A stretch of DNA of 39,480 bases. Origin: Oscillospiraceae bacterium. GTDB lineage: Bacteria > Bacillota > Clostridia > Oscillospirales > CAG-272. The stretch lies in the NCBI GenBank assembly GCA_015064785.1, contig SVRM01000031.1, forward strand, positions 1 through 39,480. The letters run 5' to 3'. Position numbers and translations under genes: made by a program. Positions 1-8,003 of this stretch are shown piece by piece (position 1 is the stretch's first letter; every line of letters begins with the position of its first letter). Under the pieces are notes generated by a model. The model worked only from the letters and a program-made list of their open reading frames with translations, was not told the origin of the DNA and made no database searches.

Positions 1-1
1 C

Positions 2-427
2 GGCAGAGTACAGGGTACCTGCGGTATCTGGATGGAGGACAAAAATGCCGTTTATTTTGAGGGCAGATCCCCTTGGGAGGGCTGGCAGCCGATGTCCGAT
101 TATTGGGAAGAATTTGAACATCCGCTGTGGAAAAAGACAAAAGCAACAGAATACACAGGCGGTCACGGCGGTATGGACTGGCTCGTCATGCGCGCGTTCC
201 TCGATGCTGTCCGCAACAAGACACAGACGCCCATTGACGTTTATGATTCTGCAACGATGATGGCGGTTGCCATTCTGTCTGAGGAATCGATTGCTGAGGG
301 CTCCGCTCCCAAGTCCATTCCCGACTTCACCGACGGTATGTGGATTAAGCGCGATCCGGCACCGAAGACCATTTTCTCGCTGGCAGAGGTCGATGACAGC
401 CTGTTTGAGGGCGATGTCGCGTTTTAA
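2..427 (+). CDS. Gfo/Idh/MocA-family oxidoreductase or GH109-like glycosidase, C-terminal part
   Basis: The reading frame is open from base 2, so the gene is cut by the window edge and only about 141 C-terminal residues remain. An internal ATG at 32 is unlikely to be the start because the upstream codons (VQGTCGIW) continue the fold. The segment GGHGGMDWLVMRAFLDAV, then TPIDVYDSATM and ALSEES-like AILSEESIAEG, is typical of the C-terminal alpha/beta domain of Gfo/Idh/MocA proteins. These are NAD(P)-dependent sugar oxidoreductases, or NAD-using GH109 glycosidases. The N-terminal Rossmann domain lies outside the window, so oxidoreductase and glycosidase cannot be separated. No clear terminator follows before the secG promoter. 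Confidence 0.75.
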   Translation, partial: GRVQGTCGIWMEDKNAVYFEGRSPWEGWQPMSDYWEEFEHPLWKKTKATEYTGGHGGMDWLVMRAFLDAVRNKTQTPIDVYDSATMMAVAILSEESIAEGSAPKSIPDFTDGMWIKRDPAPKTIFSLAEVDDSLFEGDVAF

Positions 428-473
428 CCAACGGAAAATTTTGAAAAAAATCCAAAAAAGTTTCGTTTAACTA

Positions 474-502
474 TTGCATTTTTTTTAGTAATGTGATATA
501 AT
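474..502 (+). promoter_or_regulatory. Sigma-A promoter of secG
   Basis: The -35 box TTGCAT (474-479) and the -10 box TATAAT (497-502) are separated by 17 bp, with an extended TG (494-495) one base before the -10. It lies about 90 bp upstream of the secG start codon, so the transcript would have a leader of roughly 80 nt. Confidence 0.8.
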
Positions 503-588
503 AAGTTATCACATGCGGCATGGACTGCTATGTCAACAATTCGCCGCTCAATGGAATCAGATTTACGTACATTTTGGAGGAATATTTC

Positions 589-957
589 ATGTTAACTGTT
601 CTGGGTGTTATTTTACTGGTATTTTCGCTCTTCCTGATCGTTTCTGTCCTGATGCAGCACGGTAAGGCAAAGAACATCTCCGGCGCGATTGCAGGCGGTG
701 CAGAAACCTTCTTCGGCAAGACCAAGGGTTCCACCATTGACAAGATGCTGTCCAAGATCACGACGGTTGTTGCAATTATCTTTGTTCTGATCGTTATTGT
801 TGTCTATATCATGCAGGATACCGCAGTCGAAGAATACAAGAGCTTTGACGATGCGATCAATACCCCCACCGTCAGCGATACTGTGGATACCACCGCGGAT
901 ACCGCAGCAGACACTGCTGATACCGCAGCAGCCGGTGACACCGAAGCTGCAGAATAA
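589..957 (+). CDS. secG: Preprotein translocase subunit SecG
   Basis: SecG is the small membrane subunit of the SecYEG channel for protein export. The ATG at 589 follows a GGAGG at 576-580; an in-frame ATG at 520 lacks a ribosome site. The protein has about 122 residues with two membrane spans (roughly 2-22 and 53-75). The cytoplasmic loop carries the family pattern VLMQHGKAKNISGAIAGG and a GGAETFFGKTKG-like stretch. After the second span comes an acidic, Thr/Ala/Asp-rich tail of about 45 residues (repeats of the DTAADTAD type), longer than usual for SecG and probably disordered. It is followed by a terminator and then rnr, the common Firmicutes order. Confidence 0.93.
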   Translation: MLTVLGVILLVFSLFLIVSVLMQHGKAKNISGAIAGGAETFFGKTKGSTIDKMLSKITTVVAIIFVLIVIVVYIMQDTAVEEYKSFDDAINTPTVSDTVDTTADTAADTADTAAAGDTEAAE

Positions 958-966
958 TCAAAATCA

Positions 967-1003
967 AACCGCTTTGGGACATCCCGGAGCGGTTTTCTTC
1001 TTG
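967..1003 (+). terminator. Terminator after secG
   Basis: AACCGCT (967-973) pairs with AGCGGTT (988-994), enclosing a smaller GGGA/TCCC hairpin, and is followed by a T-rich run (TTTTCTTCTT). It lies between the secG stop codon and rnr, so rnr would depend on read-through or an unseen promoter. Confidence 0.75.
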
Positions 1004-1019
1004 TTATTGTGGGTAAGCT

Positions 1020-3359
1020 ATGAATAACGAAAACAAAAAAAGGAGCTGCCGATTGAAACCGAACGAAACGATCAGAGAACTGTTGATTGATATAACAGCA
1101 GAGAAGGGCTACAATGCCTGTATGCCGGAGGAACTCTGCGCCAGAGTCCGAGAGATGACTGACGATACTTTTGCATCGGCGGAGGAGTTTGATGCGGCGT
1201 TTTATGCGACCGTTGAGGACATGTGCAATCAGAAGGAGCTTGGACGCTCCGGACGCGGCAATCTTGTCAGCGGCGCACAGCTTGGGTATGTGACCGGCGT
1301 CTTCCGCGCAAATGCAAAGGGCTTCGGCTTTGTCACGCCGGATGCAAGGTATGCGCATCTCTATCCGGAGGACCTGTTTGTCGGTGCGGACCGTACCGGC
1401 GGTGCGATGATGGGTGATGTTGTCATGGTGCGCATCACCGAAACCAAAAAGAGCGGCGGACGCCAGTCTCAGCCGATCAAAACGAAAAGCAGGACCGGGA
1501 AACAGACTTCTGCCGCACCGCAGCGCAGTCAGATGCGCACAGAAGCTGCGGTGATCCGGATCATTACCCGCGCACTGACCCATGTCACGGGAACACTGTA
1601 TAAAGAATTGCCGCGCTATAAAAAAGGTCAGCCGCGTTATTTTGTCGAGGCTGACAATGATCGGATTACCGCAACGGTACAGATCCGACCGGGTGACCTC
1701 GGTGATGCGCATCCCGGCGACAAGGTTGAGGTTCAGATTCTCAAATATCCCAAGCCGGACTATCCGACTGCACAGGGGATTGTCACGCATGTGTTCGGCG
1801 ATACCGAATCGAAAGAAGCAAATTATGAAGCAGTTCTGCGCGAAAACGGCGTACGCTGTACGTTCCCGCCGCAGGTTCTGGAAGCGGCAGACAAGCAGGC
1901 CTGCCGCACACTCACCGCAGAAGGACGGCTGGACCTGCGCGATAAAATCATCTTCACCATTGACTCGGCGGATGCAAAAGATCTGGATGATGCCATTTCT
2001 CTGGAAAAAACGGAGGATGGCTGGCTGCTCGGCGTGCATATTGCAGATGTGTCGGAATATGTACGGCAGAACAGTGCGCTGGATGCCGAAGCTTATCTCC
2101 GCGGAACCAGTATCTATTTTGTCGATCAGGTGATCCCGATGCTGCCGAAGGCTCTGTCCAACGGTATCTGCTCGCTGAACGGCGGCGAGGATCGATATGC
2201 ACTGTCTGCGCTGATTTCCCTCGACCGTGCGGGCAATATTCTCGGCTGTGAGTGCCGTGAAACCCTGATCCGCTCCAGAATCCGCGGTGTCTATGCTGAG
2301 CTCAATGACATCCTCGCGCATGGGGAGGCGTCTGTATATTACGATAAGTATGCTGTGCTGTTTCCGGATGTTTATCCGGAAATGGTACGCCTGTATGAGG
2401 TACTCTATCACAAAAACCGAGCAAAGGGTGCGCTGGAGCTGGAAAGTGCGGAATCGAAGTTCATTCTTGATGAGCGTGGGTTTCCTGTGGATATTGTGCG
2501 CCGGGAACGCGGGATGTCGGAATGTCTGATCGAACAGTTTATGCTGTGCGCAAACGAAGCGGTTGCATCGTGGCTGTATTCCATGCAGATGCCGTGCATA
2601 TACCGCATTCATGAAGAGCCGCCGGCTGACAAAATGCAGACACTTGCCGCCTTTGCGTACAATCTGGGACTGGATATCCGGCCGCTGAAGCGCAGACAGC
2701 TTCGCCCGTCTGATTTACAGGCACTGATGAACGAGGCAAAAGAACGGTCATTGGACGGAGTACTGTCCACAGTGATGCTGCGCTCCCTGTCCAAGGCAAG
2801 ATATTCCAGAGTTCAAGGCATTCATTTCGGTCTTGCCACAGAATTCTACTGTCATTTCACCTCCCCCATCCGCCGATATCCCGATCTCTGTGTGCACCGG
2901 TTTGTCAAAGACATTCTGCACGGGAAGCTCGATGTGCAGTCGGTACACAAAACCGAAGCATTTGCGGAAAAGGCCGCTCTGCAATCGACCGAATGCGAAA
3001 TCCGGGCGATGACGGCGGAACGCGATATCGAGGATCTTTATAAGGTACTGTATCTGGAGGATAAAATCGGGACGATACACGACGGCATCATCTCCTCGGT
3101 TGCATCGTTTGGATTTTTTGTGGAGCTGGACAACACCTGTGAAGGACTCGTACCGATCGGATCGCTGGACGGTTTTTATACCTTTGATGAGAAGAATCTG
3201 ACGCTGTCGTGCGGTTACCGTCAGTTCAAGCTCGGTCAGCGCGTCAGAGTGGAGATCACCGGTGCGGACCGCATCTCACGCAAGGTCGATATGGCGCTGG
3301 CCGAAGACGAGTCGGAACACCGAACGCTTGACTATTATATTGAAAGGATCAGACAATGA
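1020..3359 (+). CDS. rnr: Ribonuclease R (RNB-family 3'-5' exoribonuclease)
   Basis: RNase R degrades structured RNA from the 3' end and works with SmpB and tmRNA in ribosome rescue. From the ATG at 1020 the protein has 779 residues: an N-terminal helix-turn-helix-like domain (about 12-75), cold-shock domains (first begins GYVTGVFRANAKGFGFV at about 89), the RNB catalytic domain with the metal-binding acidic cluster IDSADAKDLDDA (D315, D318, D321, D323, D324), and a C-terminal S1 domain (about 680-765). The ATG has a poor ribosome site. An in-frame TTG at 1053 lies 7 nt after AGGAG (1041-1045) and is the better start by context. The long basic C-terminal tail of some RNase R proteins is absent. 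It overlaps the next gene by 4 bp. Confidence 0.93.
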   Translation: MNNENKKRSCRLKPNETIRELLIDITAEKGYNACMPEELCARVREMTDDTFASAEEFDAAFYATVEDMCNQKELGRSGRGNLVSGAQLGYVTGVFRANAKGFGFVTPDARYAHLYPEDLFVGADRTGGAMMGDVVMVRITETKKSGGRQSQPIKTKSRTGKQTSAAPQRSQMRTEAAVIRIITRALTHVTGTLYKELPRYKKGQPRYFVEADNDRITATVQIRPGDLGDAHPGDKVEVQILKYPKPDYPTAQGIVTHVFGDTESKEANYEAVLRENGVRCTFPPQVLEAADKQACRTLTAEGRLDLRDKIIFTIDSADAKDLDDAISLEKTEDGWLLGVHIADVSEYVRQNSALDAEAYLRGTSIYFVDQVIPMLPKALSNGICSLNGGEDRYALSALISLDRAGNILGCECRETLIRSRIRGVYAELNDILAHGEASVYYDKYAVLFPDVYPEMVRLYEVLYHKNRAKGALELESAESKFILDERGFPVDIVRRERGMSECLIEQFMLCANEAVASWLYSMQMPCIYRIHEEPPADKMQTLAAFAYNLGLDIRPLKRRQLRPSDLQALMNEAKERSLDGVLSTVMLRSLSKARYSRVQGIHFGLATEFYCHFTSPIRRYPDLCVHRFVKDILHGKLDVQSVHKTEAFAEKAALQSTECEIRAMTAERDIEDLYKVLYLEDKIGTIHDGIISSVASFGFFVELDNTCEGLVPIGSLDGFYTFDEKNLTLSCGYRQFKLGQRVRVEITGADRISRKVDMALAEDESEHRTLDYYIERIRQ

Positions 3360-3958
3360 TCACACTTGACCGCCCTGTGATCGTGGAGGGCAAATACGAC
3401 AAACAAAAGCTGTCGGCTGTACTGAACACAACGATCATCACAACCAACGGCTTCGGAATTTTCAATGACCGCGAAAAGCGGCTGCTGATCCGCAGACTTG
3501 CAGAAAAAAACGGCATTTTTGTTCTGACCGATGCGGATGGCGCGGGTTTTGTCATCCGCAATCTGCTGCGCGGCTGTGTACCCAAGGAAAAGATTACACA
3601 TCTTTATATTCCTGCCGTTGCCGGGAAGGAACGCAGAAAAGCGGCACCATCCAAGGAGGGACTGCTCGGTGTGGAGGGCATTGACGCTGACACGCTGACG
3701 CGCATTTTCGCGCCGTTTGCTGTGGATGCGGAGCCGACCGCACCGGAAATACGCAATGCTGTCACAAAGGCGGATTTTTATGCGGCGGGTCTGTCGGGCG
3801 GAAGCGGCAGTGCAGAACGGCGTGCCAGACTTTCGCAGAAGCTGCGTCTGCCGCCGCACATGTCGGCAAATGCACTTCTGGAAGCGATCAATCTGCTGTA
3901 TACAAAGGAAGCATACTGCGAGGCGCTTGCGTCACTGGAGGAGGATTCAGAATCATGA
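3356..3958 (+). CDS. rnmV: RNase M5-like Toprim protein (DUF4093)
   Basis: The start overlaps the rnr stop codon (ATGA), implying translational coupling. The N-terminal Toprim domain shows the catalytic Glu in VIVEGKYD (E11) and the metal-binding DxD in LTDADGAG (D59, D61). The C-terminal half has the DUF4093 pattern with KADFYAAGLSGGSGS and LSANALLEAINLL-like SANALLEAINLL. RNase M5 matures 5S rRNA in Firmicutes. At 200 residues this is near the family's usual size. Many Clostridia carry Toprim/DUF4093 paralogues of unproven substrate, so the exact RNA target is inferred. Its position with rnr supports a role in RNA metabolism. Confidence 0.75.
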   Translation: MITLDRPVIVEGKYDKQKLSAVLNTTIITTNGFGIFNDREKRLLIRRLAEKNGIFVLTDADGAGFVIRNLLRGCVPKEKITHLYIPAVAGKERRKAAPSKEGLLGVEGIDADTLTRIFAPFAVDAEPTAPEIRNAVTKADFYAAGLSGGSGSAERRARLSQKLRLPPHMSANALLEAINLLYTKEAYCEALASLEEDSES

Positions 3959-4383
3959 TCAAAAAAGGATTTACGCTGCTGCGGCAGCTGTATGAACGGT
4001 ACCGGGAGCAGTTCTGGTATCTTGTCGTTGGCGGACTGACAACGGTTGTGGACTTTGTTGTCTACTATCTTCTGTCTGCGGTCACGCCGCTGCACTATCT
4101 TGTGATTTACTGGATTGCATGGGCTGTTGCCGTTCTGTTTGCATTCTTTCCGAACCGCAATCTTGTGTTCCGGAACACGGGCAGGGAAGGGCTTTTGCGC
4201 CAGTTCGCGGAATTTGTATCTTCCCGTGTGGCGACCCTGCTGATTGGTGAAGGTCTTCTGTTTCTGCTCGTCGGTATCTGTCATTTGCCTGACGGATGGA
4301 TGAAGCCGGTGGTTCAGGTGCTGATTGTCATTTTGAACTATGTATTTTCCAAGTTGTTTGTATTCAGACAGAAATCGGAGTAA
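3955..4383 (+). CDS. GtrA-family membrane protein
   Basis: This 142-residue protein starts in an ATGA overlap with the preceding gene. It has four predicted membrane spans (about 19-40, 48-66, 95-110, 118-138). Family hallmarks are the first span pattern YLVVGGLTTVVDF, the FPNRNLVFRN motif after span 2 and the C-terminal NYVFSKLFVF. GtrA-type proteins are thought to move polyprenyl-linked sugars across the membrane for surface polysaccharide or teichoic acid modification. No glycosyltransferase is adjacent, so the substrate cannot be guessed. Confidence 0.85.
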   Translation: MIKKGFTLLRQLYERYREQFWYLVVGGLTTVVDFVVYYLLSAVTPLHYLVIYWIAWAVAVLFAFFPNRNLVFRNTGREGLLRQFAEFVSSRVATLLIGEGLLFLLVGICHLPDGWMKPVVQVLIVILNYVFSKLFVFRQKSE

Positions 4384-4386
4384 GAA

Positions 4387-4423
4387 AACACCTCCCACCG
4401 CAGGAAAGCGGCAGAAGGTGTTC
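4387..4423. terminator. Hairpin between convergent genes
   Basis: AACACCT (4387-4393) pairs with AGGTGTT (4416-4422), with an inner CCGC/GCGG pair. On the minus strand the stem is followed by TTTTCTTA, so it looks like a terminator for the minus-strand repeat protein. On the plus strand the T-run is weak. Confidence 0.6.
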
Positions 4424-4432
4424 TGTCCCATA

Positions 4433-5074
4433 TTACATTTCCCGACCGCGTCTGGGCATCAGAAGCAGGAAGAAAATCGCCGCCGCAGCTGCAACGAGGA
4501 TCAGAATCCAGATCCAGGTAAAGCTGCTTCCCGGGTTCTGCGCGGTGGCAGAATTGGCTGCACCTGCGTTGCCGGGCGTGACATCTGCCGCACTGTTGTC
4601 ATACGGCAGCGCGGTTCCGGGCGTATTCTCGCTCTGTGTTCCGCCTACCGCTGCACCCGGTGAGGTGTTTTGGTCATCGGCATTGGCCGCGTCATTGACG
4701 GAACCGCCAATGTCACCAGCCATATCCCCGACGGCATCTCCTGCATCCGAGACGGCATCTCCTGCCGCATTCCCGATATCACCGACAACTTCGCCGGCGT
4801 CTGATACAACATCCCCGACCACATCACCCGCATCGGATACGACATCACCAACCGCATCGGCGGCATCGGTGACCGCTCCCATGATCGGATGATCTTCCCC
4901 GGTCCGGCCATTATCCGACATGCCTTCTCCGGCTGTTCTGTCTGCACCCATGACCGGCGCAGAATTGCCGTTTTCCGGTACAGCGGCAAACACAGTCAGA
5001 CACAGAAGAACACATGTCAGACACAGACAGCAAACGTATTTGATGGGACACGCAAATTTTTTACGATTTCTCAT
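4433..5074 (-). CDS. Secreted or membrane-anchored protein with 11-residue repeats
   Basis: I do not recognise this family. The 213 residues comprise a basic start and hydrophobic signal segment (about 11-30), an acidic Gly/Ala/Val/Asp-rich middle, and a C-terminal membrane span (WIWILILVAAAAAIFFLLL) ending in basic RRGR. The middle holds about five copies of an 11-residue unit of the form DAGDVVGDVVS (about 68-130). Eleven-residue periodicity is the pattern of extended amphipathic helices that lie on surfaces or lipids. The end (span plus Arg) resembles an LPXTG-less sorting tail or a simple anchor. The ATG at 5072-5074 follows a GGAGGGG. It is divergent from the RNHCP gene. Confidence 0.7.
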   Translation of the reverse strand: MRNRKKFACPIKYVCCLCLTCVLLCLTVFAAVPENGNSAPVMGADRTAGEGMSDNGRTGEDHPIMGAVTDAADAVGDVVSDAGDVVGDVVSDAGEVVGDIGNAAGDAVSDAGDAVGDMAGDIGGSVNDAANADDQNTSPGAAVGGTQSENTPGTALPYDNSAADVTPGNAGAANSATAQNPGSSFTWIWILILVAAAAAIFFLLLMPRRGREM

Positions 5075-5129
5075 AATGAATTTGTCCCCTCCGAAAAGGA
5101 TCTGCCCGACAGATCAGGGACAAAAGAAC

Positions 5130-5147
5130 CCGTATGCCGGCATACGG
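5130..5147. promoter_or_regulatory. Perfect 18-bp palindrome in a divergent intergenic region
   Basis: The 18 bases at 5130-5147 are their own reverse complement (half-site CCGTATGCC). A second perfect palindrome, ATCTGCGCAGAT, lies at 5183-5194. Both are between the divergent starts at 5074 and 5264, a typical operator position. No confident -35/-10 pair was found beside them, so a regulator site is inferred only from symmetry and place. Confidence 0.4.
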
Positions 5148-5263
5148 CATCTGTCTGCCGCTGATTTGTGAGCAAATACAGTATCTGCGCAGATTGTGCG
5201 AATATACCCCAAATATTCCTGTAAATTTTTCCAGATCATCAACAATATATGAGGAGTGAGAGA

Positions 5264-5599
5264 ATGGAGCTGAAGGAAAAGCGTTTTCAGAAAAACGACG
5301 CGGGATTTACCTGCGCAAATTGCGGTTTTGAGGTGCTTCCGCTTGGGACATCCTCGCGTAACCATTGTCCCAAGTGCCTGTGTTCCCTGCATGTCGATGT
5401 CAATCCCGGTGACAGAGCCAATCCCTGCCGCGGCATTCTGCGTCCGATTGCGGCAGAACCGGATGCCAAAAAGGGTTATGTTATCATACAGAAATGTGAG
5501 CGCTGCGGAGAGATCCGCCACAACCGATCTGCCCATGACGCAAAAGTACAGCCGGACGATCTGCGGCTGATTATTGCACTGACAACGATGCGGCACTGA
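5264..5599 (+). CDS. RNHCP domain protein (zinc-ribbon)
   Basis: This 111-residue protein holds the family's name-giving RNHCPKC motif, an earlier CANCGFEV pair and a later CERCGEIRHNR pair, so two zinc-ribbon-like Cys clusters are visible. The start at 5264 is preferred over an ATG at 5249 because AGGAG (5251-5255) lies 8 nt upstream. The RNHCP family is widespread but has no established function; nucleic-acid or ribosome association is only a guess from the zinc ribbons. It is a single-gene unit closed by a strong terminator. Confidence 0.85.
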   Translation: MELKEKRFQKNDAGFTCANCGFEVLPLGTSSRNHCPKCLCSLHVDVNPGDRANPCRGILRPIAAEPDAKKGYVIIQKCERCGEIRHNRSAHDAKVQPDDLRLIIALTTMRH

Positions 5600-5607
5600 T
5601 ACCAATC

Positions 5608-5660
5608 ACAGCCGTCCCGGAACCATACAGGTTCGCAGGGACGGCTGTTGTTTGTTTTTT
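5608..5660 (+). terminator. Strong terminator after the RNHCP gene
   Basis: ACAGCCGTCCC (5608-5618) pairs perfectly with GGGACGGCTGT (5638-5648), followed by TGTTTGTTTTTT. It runs into the stop of the convergent SipL-like gene. Confidence 0.88.
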
Positions 5661-7218
5661 AGGCCTTCATACGCGAAAACAGCGGATGAATCGGGATGAT
5701 GAGCGGCGCGGTGCCGCTGACGGTATCGGCGGTCGGATCGAGTCGGTTTGCCTCCCGGACTGTTTGGGGCGGAATCCGGTAACGTTTGGCAATATCCCAG
5801 ACGGATTCCTCTGCATCGGGATAGCAGAGGATCAGCGGTTCCTTCGGTGCAGTGTAGGTTTTGCTGTCTGTGGGTACAAACAGCGCACGCGGCAGCGTAT
5901 GCAGTTCCTTTGCGGCCATGGACACGGAAACGGCAAGCTCTGCATCGCAGATGACGGATGCATTGCCGGTGTCCATGCGTGCAGTGTTCCCCGTGACACG
6001 GCAGTCCGTGTGCAGAAGCAGATTTGCGGGATCGGGTAGTCCTGTTGCGTCGGTATCCCAGTGCAGCGGGACGGATGCGGTCAGCGGCAGATAGCTTCCG
6101 GCATCGGTGGCACAGATCAGAGAAACCTCAAGTGTACCGTCGAGGACAACACGGCCGTCACGGACTTCCCAACGGTCGAGGAACGGTGTCAGACGGCAGT
6201 CTGTGACTGACTGCATCGGCTCTTTGGGATCGTATTTCAGTGTACCGGATACGGAAAATGCACCGTTTACGGTTTTGATCGGACGGAAAACAGTGTGGGC
6301 ATCTCCCAGAATCCGAATATCACAACCCGGCAGGAATGCATCGGTGATGACAGGAACCTCTGTGTCGACAGCACAGATCACAGCGGCTTCACAGCAGAAG
6401 TCGATTCCGAGGTTCCGGCCTTCCTCCGTGACCGTCGGTGTGACGGAGATAACGGTAATGTCCGGTTCGCAGCGGCAGTCCTCGGTAATCGCACTGTCCT
6501 CCAGTGTTTCGGAAAACGGTACGCGCCGGCAAAGAGAGCGGAAATCCGTGCCGCCCTCGGTCTGGACTGTGCAGAGTGCGGACAGTTCAAATTCTCCCTT
6601 GCAGATGACATGACCGGCAGATGCGCGGCATTCGCGTACGGCAGGGATTACCTCGCAGGACAGGATGCTGACGATGGCACCGTCTGAGATGGCGATGTCC
6701 TCGGCATACCGCATTTCCTCACGGGAGATACAGATCAGATCGGCGGCCTTCAGCGGTTCGGTGTGTGTGCAAAGCTGCGCGGCATCGGATGCGGGAAGCG
6801 CAGAGGTATCCGGTGTGATTTCCTTTGCGGCGACAGCACGGACATGCAGCGTCGGTCGGGTCCGAAGGACGCATTTGCGCGGACCGATCAGACGGCAGGC
6901 AGGGGAATCGGCGGTCATGCGTGCGGTGACGATGGTGGTTTCATCAAGACCGGATACGGCGATGCTTTGAGAGAAGGGAAGGGCAGCTGTAAATGCGCAG
7001 ACAGTATTTTCCTCGGACACATATAACAGCGTCATGCTGACCTCACCTTCCAGCTCCAGCCGTTCGCCGTTCATGTACTTGCCCGTGACATGCGGCACTG
7101 CTGTCACGCGCAGAACCTTGCGTATATCGGGAAGATAATCGGGAAAAGTGAATTCGCCGCTGATTTCACTGTGCTGTGCGCCGCTGTACAGCAGCGTATA
7201 TACAGTTTGTGTTTGCAT
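5659..7218 (-). CDS. sipL: SipL-like SPOCS (DUF3794) and LysM spore-coat morphogenesis protein
   Basis: The 519 residues consist of repeated DUF3794/SPOCS beta-rich modules and a C-terminal LysM domain (about 455-512: ESVWDIAKRYRIPPQTVREANRL and LIIPIHP). This is the architecture and size of Clostridioides SipL, which binds the SpoIVA ATPase through LysM and attaches the coat to the forespore. The N-terminal segment SEISGEFTFPDYLPDI matches the usual opening of such proteins. The gene lies directly downstream of sigK and has a sigma-E-type promoter, which supports mother-cell expression. Assignment to SipL rather than another DUF3794-LysM paralogue is likely but not certain. Confidence 0.85.
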   Translation of the reverse strand: MQTQTVYTLLYSGAQHSEISGEFTFPDYLPDIRKVLRVTAVPHVTGKYMNGERLELEGEVSMTLLYVSEENTVCAFTAALPFSQSIAVSGLDETTIVTARMTADSPACRLIGPRKCVLRTRPTLHVRAVAAKEITPDTSALPASDAAQLCTHTEPLKAADLICISREEMRYAEDIAISDGAIVSILSCEVIPAVRECRASAGHVICKGEFELSALCTVQTEGGTDFRSLCRRVPFSETLEDSAITEDCRCEPDITVISVTPTVTEEGRNLGIDFCCEAAVICAVDTEVPVITDAFLPGCDIRILGDAHTVFRPIKTVNGAFSVSGTLKYDPKEPMQSVTDCRLTPFLDRWEVRDGRVVLDGTLEVSLICATDAGSYLPLTASVPLHWDTDATGLPDPANLLLHTDCRVTGNTARMDTGNASVICDAELAVSVSMAAKELHTLPRALFVPTDSKTYTAPKEPLILCYPDAEESVWDIAKRYRIPPQTVREANRLDPTADTVSGTAPLIIPIHPLFSRMKA

Positions 7219-7258
7219 GGTATCATTCCTCCTGTGTTTTGGCGGTCGGATGTGTCAT

Positions 7259-7287
7259 ATCTTATGTCCGGCGGCGGTTATATATGC
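7259..7287 (-). promoter_or_regulatory. Sigma-E-type promoter of the sipL-like gene
   Basis: Read on the minus strand, GCATATA (7281-7287) and CATAAGAT (7259-7266) are 14 bp apart. The Bacillus sigma-E consensus is KMATATT, 14-15 bp, CATACAHT. The ribosome site AGGAGG lies just before the ATG at 7218. Assignment rests on similarity to the Bacillus consensus. Confidence 0.55.
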
Positions 7288-7292
7288 CGTTT

Positions 7293-7979
7293 TTACATAT
7301 GATCGCGCAATTTTTCCAGAGCCGCTTTTTCAATCCGCGATACATAGGAGCGTGAAATACCCAGCCGCTCAGCGCAAAGCCGCTGGGGCAGCGGTGCCGC
7401 ACCGGACAGTCCGTAGCGCAGGATGATGATCTCCCGTTCCCGCGCATTCAGAACGGACACGACCAGCTTCCGTACTCTGGCACAGCGGAGCTTGATATCG
7501 ATGTCATCGGCGATGGTGTCCTCCTCGGCGATGATGTCCATGTAAGTCAGCGGATTTCCTTCACGGTCGGTGTCGATGGTTTCCTGCATGGAGACCTCGG
7601 CACCGTATTTTTTCTGTGTGCGGAAGTGCATGAGGATTTCATTTTGCAGACAGCGCGATGCATAGGTTGCAAAATGTGCACCCTTGTCGGGATCGAAGGT
7701 GTCCACCGCTTTGATTAGTCCAACGGTACCGATGGAGATCAGATCATCCGGATTCTGCGCTGTGGGATAGTATTTGCGGACAATATGTGACACCAGCCGA
7801 AGATTCCGACAGATCAGTGTTTTTCGCGCATCTGCATTCCCCGCCTTCATTTCATGGAACAATTTGGTTTCCTCCTCGCCCGACAGCGGCTGCGGGAAAG
7901 AATGCGTGCCGGATATTTGCAGAAACGCAACCAGCGCGCCGGACAGTAACAGCAGTAAGGTTTGCTGCAGCATTGGCAT
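7293..7979 (-). CDS. sigK: RNA polymerase sporulation sigma factor SigK, with pro-sequence
   Basis: SigK is the late mother-cell sigma factor of sporulation. The 228 residues include an N-terminal hydrophobic stretch (LLLLLSGALVAFL) that matches the membrane-bound pro-sequence removed by SpoIVFB in Bacillus. Region 2 follows, with DDLISIGTVGLIKAVDTF and FATYASRCLQNEIL, then region 4 with the helix-turn-helix CAERLGISRSYVSRIEKAAL. The gene is whole: no skin-type element splits it. AAGGAGGAG lies just upstream of the ATG at 7977-7979. The promoter has been displaced by a repeat insertion (8004-8174). It is followed by the sipL-like gene. Confidence 0.93.
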   Translation of the reverse strand: MPMLQQTLLLLLSGALVAFLQISGTHSFPQPLSGEEETKLFHEMKAGNADARKTLICRNLRLVSHIVRKYYPTAQNPDDLISIGTVGLIKAVDTFDPDKGAHFATYASRCLQNEILMHFRTQKKYGAEVSMQETIDTDREGNPLTYMDIIAEEDTIADDIDIKLRCARVRKLVVSVLNAREREIIILRYGLSGAAPLPQRLCAERLGISRSYVSRIEKAALEKLRDHM

Positions 7980-7990
7980 CTCCTCCTTGA

Positions 7991-8003
7991 ATGGTTATTC
8001 TAT
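7991..8003 (+). repeat. Left copy of a 13-bp direct repeat (target-site duplication)
   Basis: ATGGTTATTCTAT occurs here and again at 8175-8187, exactly flanking the 171-bp hairpin element. It contains most of a sigma-E -10 sequence on the minus strand. Confidence 0.85.

Noticed and set aside
804..2612. 602-codon open frame on the minus strand
   Set aside because: It lies antisense to secG and rnr, whose products are recognised, and its translation has no domain, ribosome site or sensible composition.
4680..4890. Plus-strand open frame with Thr/Ser/Pro/Ala repeats (4296-4892)
   Set aside because: It is the complement of the minus-strand 11-residue repeat gene, which has the start signals, signal segment and anchor.
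7293..7979. skin-type element interrupting sigK
   Set aside because: The sigK frame is continuous with both region 2 and region 4; the insertion is upstream of the start codon.
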